A stretch of 64,000 bases of DNA from contig NZ_JAAMFM010000001.1 of NCBI RefSeq assembly GCF_013376105.1, positions 248,001 through 312,000 of the forward strand, read 5' to 3'. This document shows positions 9,392-17,859 of this stretch, piece by piece. This stretch comes from Arthrobacter wenxiniae (lineage in GTDB: Bacteria > Actinomycetota > Actinomycetes > Actinomycetales > Micrococcaceae). Positions within the stretch are counted from its first letter, which is position 1, and each line of letters opens with the position of its first letter. The position numbers were made by a program, and so were the translations under genes. The notes below the pieces were generated by a model that had not been told where the DNA came from, did not search any database, and saw nothing but the letters and a program-made list of their open reading frames with translations.

Positions 9392-10434
9392 TTGATGACC
9401 CCTGCCGTGGCTGCCCCGGATTCGGCGGCTTCGGGCGTCCCGGGAGCCGCGGTCCCGGGCACCAGCCGGCCGCGGTCGGCGAGCAGTGAGGTGACCTCTT
9501 CCGGCGTCGGCATCGCGTCGGCGCAGGAGAGGCGGGAGGCCACGATGGCGCCGGCGGCGTTGGCGTAGTCCAGGATCTGGGCCAGCGGCCAGCCGGCCAG
9601 CAGGCCGTGCACAAAGGCGCCGCCGAAGGAGTCGCCGGCGCCGAGGCCGTTGACGGTTTCCACGGGGACCGGGGCGGAGACCACGCGTTCGGTGGCGGTC
9701 TTGGCCATGACCCCTTCGGGGCCGAGCTTGACCACGGCGATCTCAACCCCGGCGGCCAGCAGCCGGTCCGCCTGTTCGTCCGGCGTCCCCACGCCCACGG
9801 CGACGGCGCATTCCTTGTCATTGCCGATGGCGACGGTGACGTGCGGGAGGATCCTGGCCACCTGTTCGCGGGCGTCCTCCTCGGAGTCCCAGAACATGGG
9901 CCGGTAGTCGAGGTCCAGGATGGTGTGCTGGCCCTCCCGCAGCGCGGCACGGGGGCGGGCCAGGTGCGCGGCGAGGTGCGCGCCGCGGCTGGGCTCCTGG
10001 CACAGGCCGGTGACGGTGGACCAAAAGACGCGGGCATCCCTGATGGCGGCAGTGTCCAATTCATCTGCGGCGATCTGCCAGTCCGGAGCTGTGGGGAGCC
10101 GTCCGTAGAAGTACAGCGGGAAGTCCTCCGGCGGCTTGATGGCGCAGAAGGTGACCGGTGTTTGCAGGCGGGCCACCGGGCAGACAAACGAATCGTACAC
10201 GTTGAACTTCTTCAGCTCGCGGTGGAGGTACCGGCCAAACGAGTCGTCGCCGGTCCGGGTGACGACGGCTGTTGCCCGGCCGTGCCGTGCGGCGGCGACG
10301 GCCACGTTGGTGGCGGAGCCGCCCAGGTATTTGCCGAAAGACGTGACGTCCTCCAGGTCCACGCCAATGTCATTGGGATAGATGTCGACGCTGATGCGCC
10401 CGATGGTAATCAAATCGTGGATCACGTTGATCAA
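9388..10434 (-). CDS. iolC: 5-dehydro-2-deoxygluconokinase, PfkB family
   Basis: Ribokinase-type sugar kinase, 348 residues, phosphorylating 2-deoxy-5-keto-gluconate. It shows the PfkB N-terminal motif as FGKYLGGSATNVAVAAARHG and the C-terminal motif with the catalytic aspartate as NGLGAGDSFGGAFVHGLL. First gene of the iol operon. The start is uncertain: TTG at 10434 lies 5 nt after GAAAGG, while an in-frame GTG at 10425 lies 14 nt after it. The promoter and operator region immediately upstream is described separately. Confidence 0.9.
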   Translation of the reverse strand: MINVIHDLITIGRISVDIYPNDIGVDLEDVTSFGKYLGGSATNVAVAAARHGRATAVVTRTGDDSFGRYLHRELKKFNVYDSFVCPVARLQTPVTFCAIKPPEDFPLYFYGRLPTAPDWQIAADELDTAAIRDARVFWSTVTGLCQEPSRGAHLAAHLARPRAALREGQHTILDLDYRPMFWDSEEDAREQVARILPHVTVAIGNDKECAVAVGVGTPDEQADRLLAAGVEIAVVKLGPEGVMAKTATERVVSAPVPVETVNGLGAGDSFGGAFVHGLLAGWPLAQILDYANAAGAIVASRLSCADAMPTPEEVTSLLADRGRLVPGTAAPGTPEAAESGAATAGVIK

Positions 10435-10529
10435 AAGGACCTTTCACTGGGGAACGCGCCTTGGTTTCAGGATGCTGCCGGGGTGGACCCCCGCGTTGCG
10501 CCCGCCGCGTGATGGCCGACACAGCTACT

Positions 10530-10573
10530 ACTTTGCATGAAATTTCATGTCCTGTCAAAGGTTTGTTCTGACA
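10530..10573 (-). promoter_or_regulatory. iol operon promoter with overlapping operator-like repeats
   Basis: On the minus strand a perfect -35 box TTGACA (10558-10553) is followed after 17 bp by CAAAGT (10535-10530), a weak -10. The -35 overlaps TGTCCTGTCA (10548-10557, plus strand), repeated as TGTTCTGACA at 10564-10573, sixteen bp away. The spacer holds a 14-bp perfect palindrome CATGAAATTTCATG (10536-10549). The decamers match nine of ten positions of the motif I recall for the GntR-type inositol regulator IolR of Corynebacterium. The rest of the 10435-10626 gap holds only the iolC leader. Confidence 0.6.
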
Positions 10574-10626
10574 TAAGCACATTAAGAATTACAGCCGTCC
10601 GCGGGGCGGCCGCGGACAGGTGGGGC

Positions 10627-11040
10627 TCAGGCCCCGGGGCCGGCCGGGATGGCAAGTTCGCCGGTGGCATACTGGGCGCGCCCAAAGCCGAAGGACCAGT
10701 CGTCCGCAGTGTTTTCGACGTAGCCGATGAACACATCCTGCCCGGGCACGCCCACCGCGGCAAGGCGTTCGGCGATGGCGGCAAAAAGCCCCTGCTTGGC
10801 CGCGGGCGGGCGCCCCTCCTGCGTGAAAATTTGGATCATGACCACGCCGCTGCCGCGCTCAAACCCCAGCCCGGCATCCTGGGCGACAAGCTGCCCCGCC
10901 TTGTGTTCACTGAGGATGTGGAAGTAGTCCCGCTCCGGAATGCCGTATTCGGCGAGGATGCCGTCATGAATGGCGCGGCTGAGCGCCCTCAGTTCCCCGG
11001 GCGTGCGGCCTTCATTGACATCAATGCGTACCAATGGCAT
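10627..11040 (-). CDS. tautomerase family protein (4-oxalocrotonate tautomerase-like)
   Basis: Tautomerase superfamily protein of 137 residues. ATG at 11040 is chosen because it places the catalytic proline second (MPLVRIDVNEGRTPGEL), so removal of Met exposes Pro1, and because AAAGGGG lies 7 nt upstream; a GTG two codons earlier would destroy both. The length is about twice the 62-residue 4-OT unit, and the second half (EGRPPAAKQGLFAAIAERL) resembles the helix of a fused second unit without its own start proline. The substrate is not known. It lies upstream of iolC with its own promoter carrying the same decamer as the iol promoter, so a role in processing a keto-sugar intermediate is suspected. 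Confidence 0.82.
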   Translation of the reverse strand: MPLVRIDVNEGRTPGELRALSRAIHDGILAEYGIPERDYFHILSEHKAGQLVAQDAGLGFERGSGVVMIQIFTQEGRPPAAKQGLFAAIAERLAAVGVPGQDVFIGYVENTADDWSFGFGRAQYATGELAIPAGPGA

Positions 11041-11050
11041 CTTCACACCC

Positions 11051-11082
11051 CTTTGATAGTTTGTCCTGTCATACTATCAAAG
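11051..11082 (-). promoter_or_regulatory. operator-like inverted repeat before the tautomerase gene
   Basis: Perfect 10-bp inverted repeat CTTTGATAGT (11051-11060) and ACTATCAAAG (11073-11082). The 12-nt centre contains TGTCCTGTCA (11062-11071), identical to the decamer at the iol promoter. On the minus strand TTGATA (11080-11075) and TATCAA (11058-11053), 16 bp apart, could be the -35 and -10 boxes, so a protein bound at the centre would block the promoter. Confidence 0.5.
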
Positions 11083-11109
11083 TTAATGAAATTTGCCATC
11101 CTTACCCAC

Positions 11110-11143
11110 AAAAGATCCCCGGAAGCGTCCGCTCCCGGGGATC
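11110..11143 (-). terminator. intrinsic terminator of the CoA/ABC operon
   Basis: GATCCCCGG (11114-11122) pairs with CCGGGGATC (11135-11143) around an 12-nt loop; read on the minus strand the stem is followed directly by TTTT (11113-11110). It lies 16 bp past the stop of the hydrolase gene and separates that operon from the tautomerase promoter. Confidence 0.75.
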
Positions 11144-11158
11144 GCCGTCTTCAAGCCG

Positions 11159-12138
11159 TTAGAAGGTTCCCCATGCTGCGATGCCGTCCATGGCCCCGGC
11201 TGCCCGCAGTTCCGCGGCGCGGGCCGGCGTCGCCAGCAGCGATTCGCCGTCCGCGGTGACAATTTCGCGTTCGCCCAGAAATGCCACGTCCGCGAGGATC
11301 TGGTCCCAATGCCGGTACTGGACGTCGTGCCCCTCACCGTCGTAGACCCGTTCATGCGCCACGCGGCGCAGCTGGGAGCGCCACCGCAGCCTGTGTTCGG
11401 CGGGCACCAGGGGGTCCGCCGAACCCCAGTAGAGGAATGACGGCGCGCAAACACTGGAGAGATCGGGCAGGGTCGCGCTGCGGTACAGCTCGAAGGCCTG
11501 CCGGAGGCCGTCGGGCGGGGTGTCCCGGCCAAGGGCAAATGAGCCCCGCACGGCCTCCTCGATGGCCGAATCGGTGAAGCCGGGGATGTGGTGGACGGAG
11601 CTTTCCGGCGGAAACGTCCACCAGTCAACGGGGTGTGCGGCGATCTTCCCGGCATCGAAGGATGCGGTGGTTCCCGCCCTGCCGTCCGAAAAGGCGCAGG
11701 CCAGGTGGAGGGAGCGGATTCGTTCCGGCTGCGCCGCGGCCAGATGGGCGGCGTAGGGCCCGCCGCCGGAAATGGCGACGACGGACGCCTCCGCGATGCC
11801 GAGCGCATCCAGCACGCTCCACACGTCCTCGGCGTATTCGGCAAAGCCCACGGCGGGGTCAAATGCCGTCCCACCCAAACCATTGCGTTCCACGGAGATG
11901 ACGCGCACGCCCAGTTCCTCGCGCAGTGTGCGTGCAAATTCCAGCAGCCCGAAAGCCCTTACGGTGGTCCCGGCACCGCCGAGGAACACCAGCGGCGTCC
12001 AGCCGGGCCGCCCTTCGTCGATGTAGTTGGCCAAGCGCCCTGAAGCAACGCGCATGCTGCGCAGCTGTGGGCCCAGCGGGTCGAAGTCCTTTTGCAGCAG
12101 CCGCGTCGCGTTCATTCCCGCATCCCCCTGTATCGAAT

Positions 12139-12142
<4 letters not shown>
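11159..12142 (-). CDS. alpha/beta hydrolase
   Basis: Alpha/beta-hydrolase fold protein of 327 residues, cytoplasmic. The oxyanion segment is PLVFLGGAGTT, the nucleophile elbow is VVAISGGGPYAAHL with Ser in a small-x-Ser-x-small turn, and the C-terminal part DGEGHDVQYRHWD supplies the catalytic histidine. ATG at 12142 overlaps the preceding dehydrogenase stop by 4 bp. As the last gene of the ABC/CoA operon it may hydrolyse an ester, lactone or C-C bond of the imported substrate or a CoA thioester product; sequence does not decide which. Confidence 0.8.
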
Positions 12143-12999
<857 letters not shown>

Positions 13000-13004
13000 G
13001 GCTG

Positions 13005-13736
13005 CTATCCGTCCGTCCGGTTCAGGGCCGCGTAGGCCAGCTGTTCGATCAAGAGCGATGACGCCGCGGAGGATTCCGCCACCGCGTCAATGGCCGCCTT
13101 GGTCCAGGCGACTGCCATGGCCGGTTGCGTGGCCAGGAAGGACGCCCGTTCCAGGGCCACCGCCAGGACCTCGGCCGGGGGGACCACCTCGCGCACCAGG
13201 CCCAGCCGATGGGCCTCGCCGGCCGGGAACCTCTCTCCGAACAGGATGATCTCCCGGGCCAGAGCCGGACCCAAGGCGCGGACCAGCCGGGTAAGCCCGC
13301 CAGAGCTGGGAAGGATGCCCAGCCCCACCTCGGGCAACCCGAATTGGGCCGTGTCCGCAGCCACCCGGATGTCGCAGGCCAGTGCCAGCTCAAAGCCGGC
13401 GCCCAGGCAGTAGCCCGAGACGGCGGCGAGGGTCGGCTGCGGGAGCCGGGACACGACGTCGTACACGGAACCGCTGCCCCGGTAGTAGGCGGCAATCCGG
13501 TCAGGGGTCATCTGGGGCAGCTCGGACGTGTCCGCGCCGGCGGAGAACGCCCGCTCGGAGCCGGCGAACACAATGGCGCGGGCGGCCCGGACCAGGGGCG
13601 TGTGGAGGGCGTCCAGCAGGGCCTGTTCCAGCCCGGTGGACAGTGCGTTCAGCTTGGCCGGGCGGTTGAGCCGCAGGACCACGACGGCGCCGTGCTCCTG
13701 CAGCTCAACCAGCGGCTCCGTGTCAGGGAATGTCAC
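13005..13736 (-). CDS. enoyl-CoA hydratase/isomerase family protein
   Basis: Crotonase-fold enzyme of 243 residues, hydrating trans-2-enoyl-CoA. Oxyanion-hole segments are FAGSERAFSAGADTSEL and GYCLGAGFELALACDI, and both catalytic glutamates of true hydratases are kept (GAGFELA and PEVGLG). The start is GTG at 13736 (VTFPDTEPLVELQ), which overlaps the acyl-CoA dehydrogenase stop as GTGA; the upstream open frame is not coding in this frame. Short for the family (about 255-260 usual) but complete. Confidence 0.87.
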   Translation of the reverse strand: MTFPDTEPLVELQEHGAVVVLRLNRPAKLNALSTGLEQALLDALHTPLVRAARAIVFAGSERAFSAGADTSELPQMTPDRIAAYYRGSGSVYDVVSRLPQPTLAAVSGYCLGAGFELALACDIRVAADTAQFGLPEVGLGILPSSGGLTRLVRALGPALAREIILFGERFPAGEAHRLGLVREVVPPAEVLAVALERASFLATQPAMAVAWTKAAIDAVAESSAASSLLIEQLAYAALNRTDG

Positions 13737-14905
13737 TGCGGGACGGCCCCGGCGTACCCGAGGAGTCCTTCGGCGCCGCGCTTGCTGATTTCGTTGCCGA
13801 TGATGACGGTCTGGATCTCCGAGGTGCCCTCCCAGATGCGGTCCACGCGCAGCTCGCGCCACAGCCGTTCCACAGGGTTCTCACGCATGTAGCCGCGGCC
13901 GCCGAAAATCTGCAGGGCGTTGTCCACGCAGCGGTTCGAGGCCTCGGACGCGCCCAGCTTGATGACGGCGGCCTTGGCATTGAGCAGCTTGCGGTCCATG
14001 CCCTGGTCGGCCTCCCACGCCACCTGGTAGGTCAGCACCCGGTTGGTCATGATGTCCACCGTGTTCTGGGCCAGCATGCGCTGAATGAGCTGGAAATCCA
14101 GGATGGGCTTGCCAAACTGCACGCGCTCCTTGGCAAAGTCAGCTGCCAGCAGGGTGGCACGCTCGGCGGCACCGATGGTGCGCGCGGCGATCATGAGGCG
14201 CTCCTCCACAAACCAGTCGCGAGTCAGCTCGTAGCCTTGGCCGATCTCGCCCAGGATCTTCTCAGCCCCAACCCGGACATCCTCAAACAGGAATTCCGGG
14301 TGCTCGTAGACAAAGGTGTGGGTGTAGCGGGGTGTGCGTTTGACGGAGACGCCGGGCAGGTCCTTGTCGACAAGGAACATCGTGGGTGCGCCATCCACGC
14401 TGGCCAGCAGCAGGATGAAGTCGGCCGCGTCGCCGACCGTGACAAACCACTTTTCGCCGTTGATGATGTAGGAGTCGCCGTCCTTGACGGCCTTGGTCTG
14501 GATGTTTTGCGGGTCCGAGCCGGCTTCGGGTTCGGTGATGGCGACGGCGTCGCGGCGTTCGCCGTTGATCTCGGGGATCAGGTACTCTTCGCGCTGGGCG
14601 GGCGTGCACGCCTTCAGCGCGTTGGCGGGCCGCCACATGGTGTCCCACAGGGCGCCTGTCAGTTTGCCGACTTCCTCCGAAACGATGGCGTGTTCCAGCG
14701 TGTTCAGCCCCGCGCCGCCCCATTCGGCGGGCATGTTGATGGCGGCAAGGCCGTGGTTCTTGATGAGCTGCCTGACCTTGTCATGCTGTTCGTCGGTGAG
14801 ACCGTTGTTCATTTCGCAGTCGAGTTCATACTGCTTCATCTCTTCGGTCCAGGCGATGGCGCGCTGCTTGAGTTCGATCTGGCGGGGGGTGAACCGGAAG
14901 TCCAT
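13733..14905 (-). CDS. acyl-CoA dehydrogenase
   Basis: FAD-dependent acyl-CoA dehydrogenase of 390 residues forming a 2,3-enoyl-CoA. FAD and substrate signatures include AITEPEAGSD, YIINGEKWFVT, REELLIPE-like loop around 110, and FQLIQRMLAQNTVDIM; the C terminus has RGYMRENPVERLWRE and the catalytic-base region IWEGTSEIQTVIIGNE. ATG at 14905 is 57 bp behind the synthetase gene, the widest gap inside the operon. Chain-length preference is not predictable here. Confidence 0.9.
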   Translation of the reverse strand: MDFRFTPRQIELKQRAIAWTEEMKQYELDCEMNNGLTDEQHDKVRQLIKNHGLAAINMPAEWGGAGLNTLEHAIVSEEVGKLTGALWDTMWRPANALKACTPAQREEYLIPEINGERRDAVAITEPEAGSDPQNIQTKAVKDGDSYIINGEKWFVTVGDAADFILLLASVDGAPTMFLVDKDLPGVSVKRTPRYTHTFVYEHPEFLFEDVRVGAEKILGEIGQGYELTRDWFVEERLMIAARTIGAAERATLLAADFAKERVQFGKPILDFQLIQRMLAQNTVDIMTNRVLTYQVAWEADQGMDRKLLNAKAAVIKLGASEASNRCVDNALQIFGGRGYMRENPVERLWRELRVDRIWEGTSEIQTVIIGNEISKRGAEGLLGYAGAVPQ

Positions 14906-14962
14906 GGTGTTCTGCTTTCTTCAGTGGCGGGTGGAATGGAAGTGCTGGGGACGTGGGAAGTG

Positions 14963-17047
14963 CTAGTCGAGGACGATGCGGGCGTCCAGGGCGATGGCCC
15001 GGTCCGGCAGCGCGGCGACAGGGTTGCATTCGATTTCGCTGATTTCGGGGTGTTCGGCAGCCAGCACGGACAGTCGGGCCACGACGTCGGCCGCCGCGTC
15101 CAGGTCCACGGGCGCCCGGCCGCGGGCCCCGGTCAGCAGGGCCGCGCCGCGCAGTGAAAGCAGCAGCCCGCGCGCCTGTTCCCGGGTCACCGGTCCCAGC
15201 GCGCACCGCACGTCCCGGAGGACTTCGGCGAACACGCCACCCAGTCCCACGAGAACGATCGGTCCGAAGCGCGGGTCCCGTCGGACGCCGACCAGCAGTT
15301 CCACGGCGCCGGAAAGGTTTGCCATCTCCTCCAGGGAGCACGACGACGGCGCGAGCCGGGCCTGCACGTCGTTCCAGGCGTCTTCGAGGGCGGGGGGGTC
15401 TGCGATGCCAAGCACCACACCGCCGCGGTCGCTCTTGTGTTCGTCGCCGAGCGCCTTGAGCACGAGCGGGTAGTTCAGCCCGCGGGCCGCTGACAGGAGG
15501 TCTTCCCGCGTGGCCACTTCGGCGGCCGGGACGAAGGGGATGCCGGCACCGGCCAGCAGCCTGCGCGAGAGGTGGTAGCCGGTGTCCTCGACGGGCGTGG
15601 CCGGCGCTGGGAGGCCCGGCACGCCAGTGGCCGGTTCCGTGCGGCGGCGGGCCAGCCGGCCCAGCACCCAGGCAGCCTCCTCGATGCCACGGTAGACCGG
15701 GACCCCGCCGTCACGCAGGGCATCGGCGGCGGCGGATTCCCAGTTCATGGTCTGGACCACCACGGTTCCGCCGCGCGCAGCCGTCGAGGAGGCCATCGCG
15801 TGTGCCGCGGTGATCTCCTTCGCCGCCAGTTCCGGGCCGTAGGAGCCGTAGCCGCCGAAGTACCCGCTCATGAGGGTGGCGTCGACGGCGTCGCTGGCGG
15901 TGAGGTGGTCCAGCACCCGGGCGAAGCACATGATGTCCTGCTCGCCGCCGCCGGCCACGTCCACCGGGTTGCTCACGGCAGCCGTGGGGGGCAGTTCCGC
16001 GGCCAGGGCGGCCTGCAGGTCCGCGGGAAATTCCACGACGTCGAGCCCTTGCGTGGCGGCACTGTCGCTGGCGACGGACGCCTGCCCGCCGCCGTCGGCG
16101 AAAACGGCGGTCCGGGACCCGGCCGGCACCTTGCTGCGGACAAGGGCCTGCAGCAGATGCGCCATCTGGGCCGGCGACGTGACCTGCTCGATCCCGGCGG
16201 CCCGGCAGGCGGCCTCGACAACGATCCCCGAGGACACCATGGCGCCCGTGTGGGACTTGGCGTTGCGCACCGACGCGTCGGTGGCGCCGACCGTGAGCAG
16301 GACAACCGGCTTCCCTGCGGCGGCGGCCTTCGCGGCGGCGCGGGCAAAGCGCCGGCCGTCGCGGAAGTCCTCGCAGTAGACGGCGATGGCGGCGGTGCCC
16401 TCGTGTCCGGCATAGGCCTCGATGAGGTCGGCGGCGTCCAGGTCCGCCTGGTTGCCGAGGCTCGCAAAACGCGAGACGCCCAAGCCGTGGTCCGCCAGGA
16501 GCGCACACAGCTCCAGGGCCAGGTTCCCGCTCTGCGAGATCACCCCGATGTTCCCTAGGGGGAATTCATTCGAGGCCAGCGTCAGTCCGGTGGTGTGGTC
16601 CAGGACGCCGAGGCAGTTGGGACCGAGCATGCGCGCTCCGGCTGCCAGCACCTTTGCGGTGATGCGCTGCTCCAGCGCGAGGCCCTCGCCGCCGGCTTCG
16701 CCCAAACCGGCGCTGATCCCCACGATTGCCTTGGCACCGGCGGCGAGCGCGTCGTCGACCGCCGCCTCAAAGCCGGCGGCCGGGACGGCGATGACGGCCA
16801 GGTCCACGGGGCTGCCGACTGCGCTGACGCTGGGCACGGTGGGCAGCCCCAGCACCGTGCTGCGGGTGCGGTTGACCAGGTGGACCGGGCGGGAGCCCTT
16901 CAGCGCCTGCACGGCAATCCAGTTGCCGTACTTGCGGATGTCGTCGCTGGCGCCGACGATCGCGACGGCGTTGGGGGAAAACAGCGCGTCCAGGCCGGAC
17001 GCCGAACCATGGCGGGCCGGGGCTGCGTTGTCGATGATGCTCGTCAT
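14963..17047 (-). CDS. acyl-CoA synthetase, ADP-forming (acetate-CoA ligase family, fused subunits)
   Basis: Protein of 694 residues combining the alpha part (CoA-binding Rossmann domain NAVAIVGASDDIRKYGN, then two succinyl-CoA-ligase-like domains with the phospho-histidine motif KSHTGAMVSS near 265) and the beta part (ATP-grasp: YPLVLKALGDEHKSDRGGVVLGI, ELLVGVRRDPRFGPIVLVGLGGV) in one chain. It would activate a carboxylic acid with CoA, ATP giving ADP and phosphate, the entry step for the beta-oxidation enzymes encoded after it. Start ATG at 17047 overlaps the SDR stop (TGATG) and has AAGGAG 5 nt upstream; an extended frame before it is rejected. Confidence 0.88.
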   Translation of the reverse strand: MTSIIDNAAPARHGSASGLDALFSPNAVAIVGASDDIRKYGNWIAVQALKGSRPVHLVNRTRSTVLGLPTVPSVSAVGSPVDLAVIAVPAAGFEAAVDDALAAGAKAIVGISAGLGEAGGEGLALEQRITAKVLAAGARMLGPNCLGVLDHTTGLTLASNEFPLGNIGVISQSGNLALELCALLADHGLGVSRFASLGNQADLDAADLIEAYAGHEGTAAIAVYCEDFRDGRRFARAAAKAAAAGKPVVLLTVGATDASVRNAKSHTGAMVSSGIVVEAACRAAGIEQVTSPAQMAHLLQALVRSKVPAGSRTAVFADGGGQASVASDSAATQGLDVVEFPADLQAALAAELPPTAAVSNPVDVAGGGEQDIMCFARVLDHLTASDAVDATLMSGYFGGYGSYGPELAAKEITAAHAMASSTAARGGTVVVQTMNWESAAADALRDGGVPVYRGIEEAAWVLGRLARRRTEPATGVPGLPAPATPVEDTGYHLSRRLLAGAGIPFVPAAEVATREDLLSAARGLNYPLVLKALGDEHKSDRGGVVLGIADPPALEDAWNDVQARLAPSSCSLEEMANLSGAVELLVGVRRDPRFGPIVLVGLGGVFAEVLRDVRCALGPVTREQARGLLLSLRGAALLTGARGRAPVDLDAAADVVARLSVLAAEHPEISEIECNPVAALPDRAIALDARIVLD

Positions 17048-17859
17048 CAGGGCTCCTTCGTGGGAACGGGACGGCCGGAGCCCCAAGCGTTGGCTCCGCC
17101 GTCAATGTCAATGGTGGTTCCGGTGATGTACCTGGCTGCGTCCGTGGCCAGGAACGCAATGACGTCGGAGACGTCTTCGGGGCGGCCCAGGCGCCCCAGC
17201 GGGACACCCTGCTCCCACCCCCGCCTGGCCTCGTCCGTGTACTGCTCCAGCCCTTCGCTTTCGATGCTGCCCGGTGCCACGGCGAGGGATCGGATGCCGT
17301 AACGGCTCCACTCCAAGGCCAGTCCCGAGGCAAGATTTTCGACGGCGGCGCGGGCCGCCGTCGCATGCACCATGCCGGGGATGCCGCGGTGCGGGGAGAA
17401 GGCCATGAAGACCAGCAGCCCGGAGCGGTTCGGGATCATGCTGCGCACGGCAACCTCGCGGGTGACGTTCCAGACGGCCTCAACGGAAAGCCGGTGGACG
17501 GCCCGCCATCCGTTGAGGCTGATGTCCTCCGCAGGGGCCTGAAACTGGCCGCCGGCATTGTTGACCAGCACGTCGATGCGCCCGTACTCTGCCAGCGCCC
17601 GGTCCACCAGCTCCGCCACCTGTTCAGCTTCGCGGATGTCCCCCGCCACGCAGATGGCCTCGGACCCGGCGGCACGGACGATGGCGGCCGTTTCCTCCAG
17701 CAGTGCCGCCCGGCGCCCGGCAAGGACCACCTTGGCGCCGGACCGCGCCATTGACAGGGCCGTGGCGCGGCCGATGCCCGTGCCCCCGCCCGTCACCAAG
17801 GCGATCCTGCCAGCCAGCGCCTCAGGATGGAGACTCGGGCCCTGCCCGCCACCGTTCAC
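17047..17859 (-). CDS. SDR family oxidoreductase resembling trans-2-enoyl-CoA / 2,4-dienoyl-CoA reductases
   Basis: Short-chain dehydrogenase of 270 residues with NADP-type motif VTGGGTGIGRATALSMA and NNAGG. The active-site region lacks the usual YxxxK: it reads HATAARAAVENLASGLALEW, which parallels the peroxisomal trans-2-enoyl-CoA reductase (PECR) family, as does VNNAGGQFQAPAEDISLNGW. That makes a CoA-ester reductase, useful for unsaturated substrates, more likely than an alcohol dehydrogenase. The start is GTG at 17859, overlapping the ATPase stop as GTGA. Family comparison is from memory, so the specific activity is provisional. Confidence 0.78.
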   Translation of the reverse strand: MNGGGQGPSLHPEALAGRIALVTGGGTGIGRATALSMARSGAKVVLAGRRAALLEETAAIVRAAGSEAICVAGDIREAEQVAELVDRALAEYGRIDVLVNNAGGQFQAPAEDISLNGWRAVHRLSVEAVWNVTREVAVRSMIPNRSGLLVFMAFSPHRGIPGMVHATAARAAVENLASGLALEWSRYGIRSLAVAPGSIESEGLEQYTDEARRGWEQGVPLGRLGRPEDVSDVIAFLATDAARYITGTTIDIDGGANAWGSGRPVPTKEP

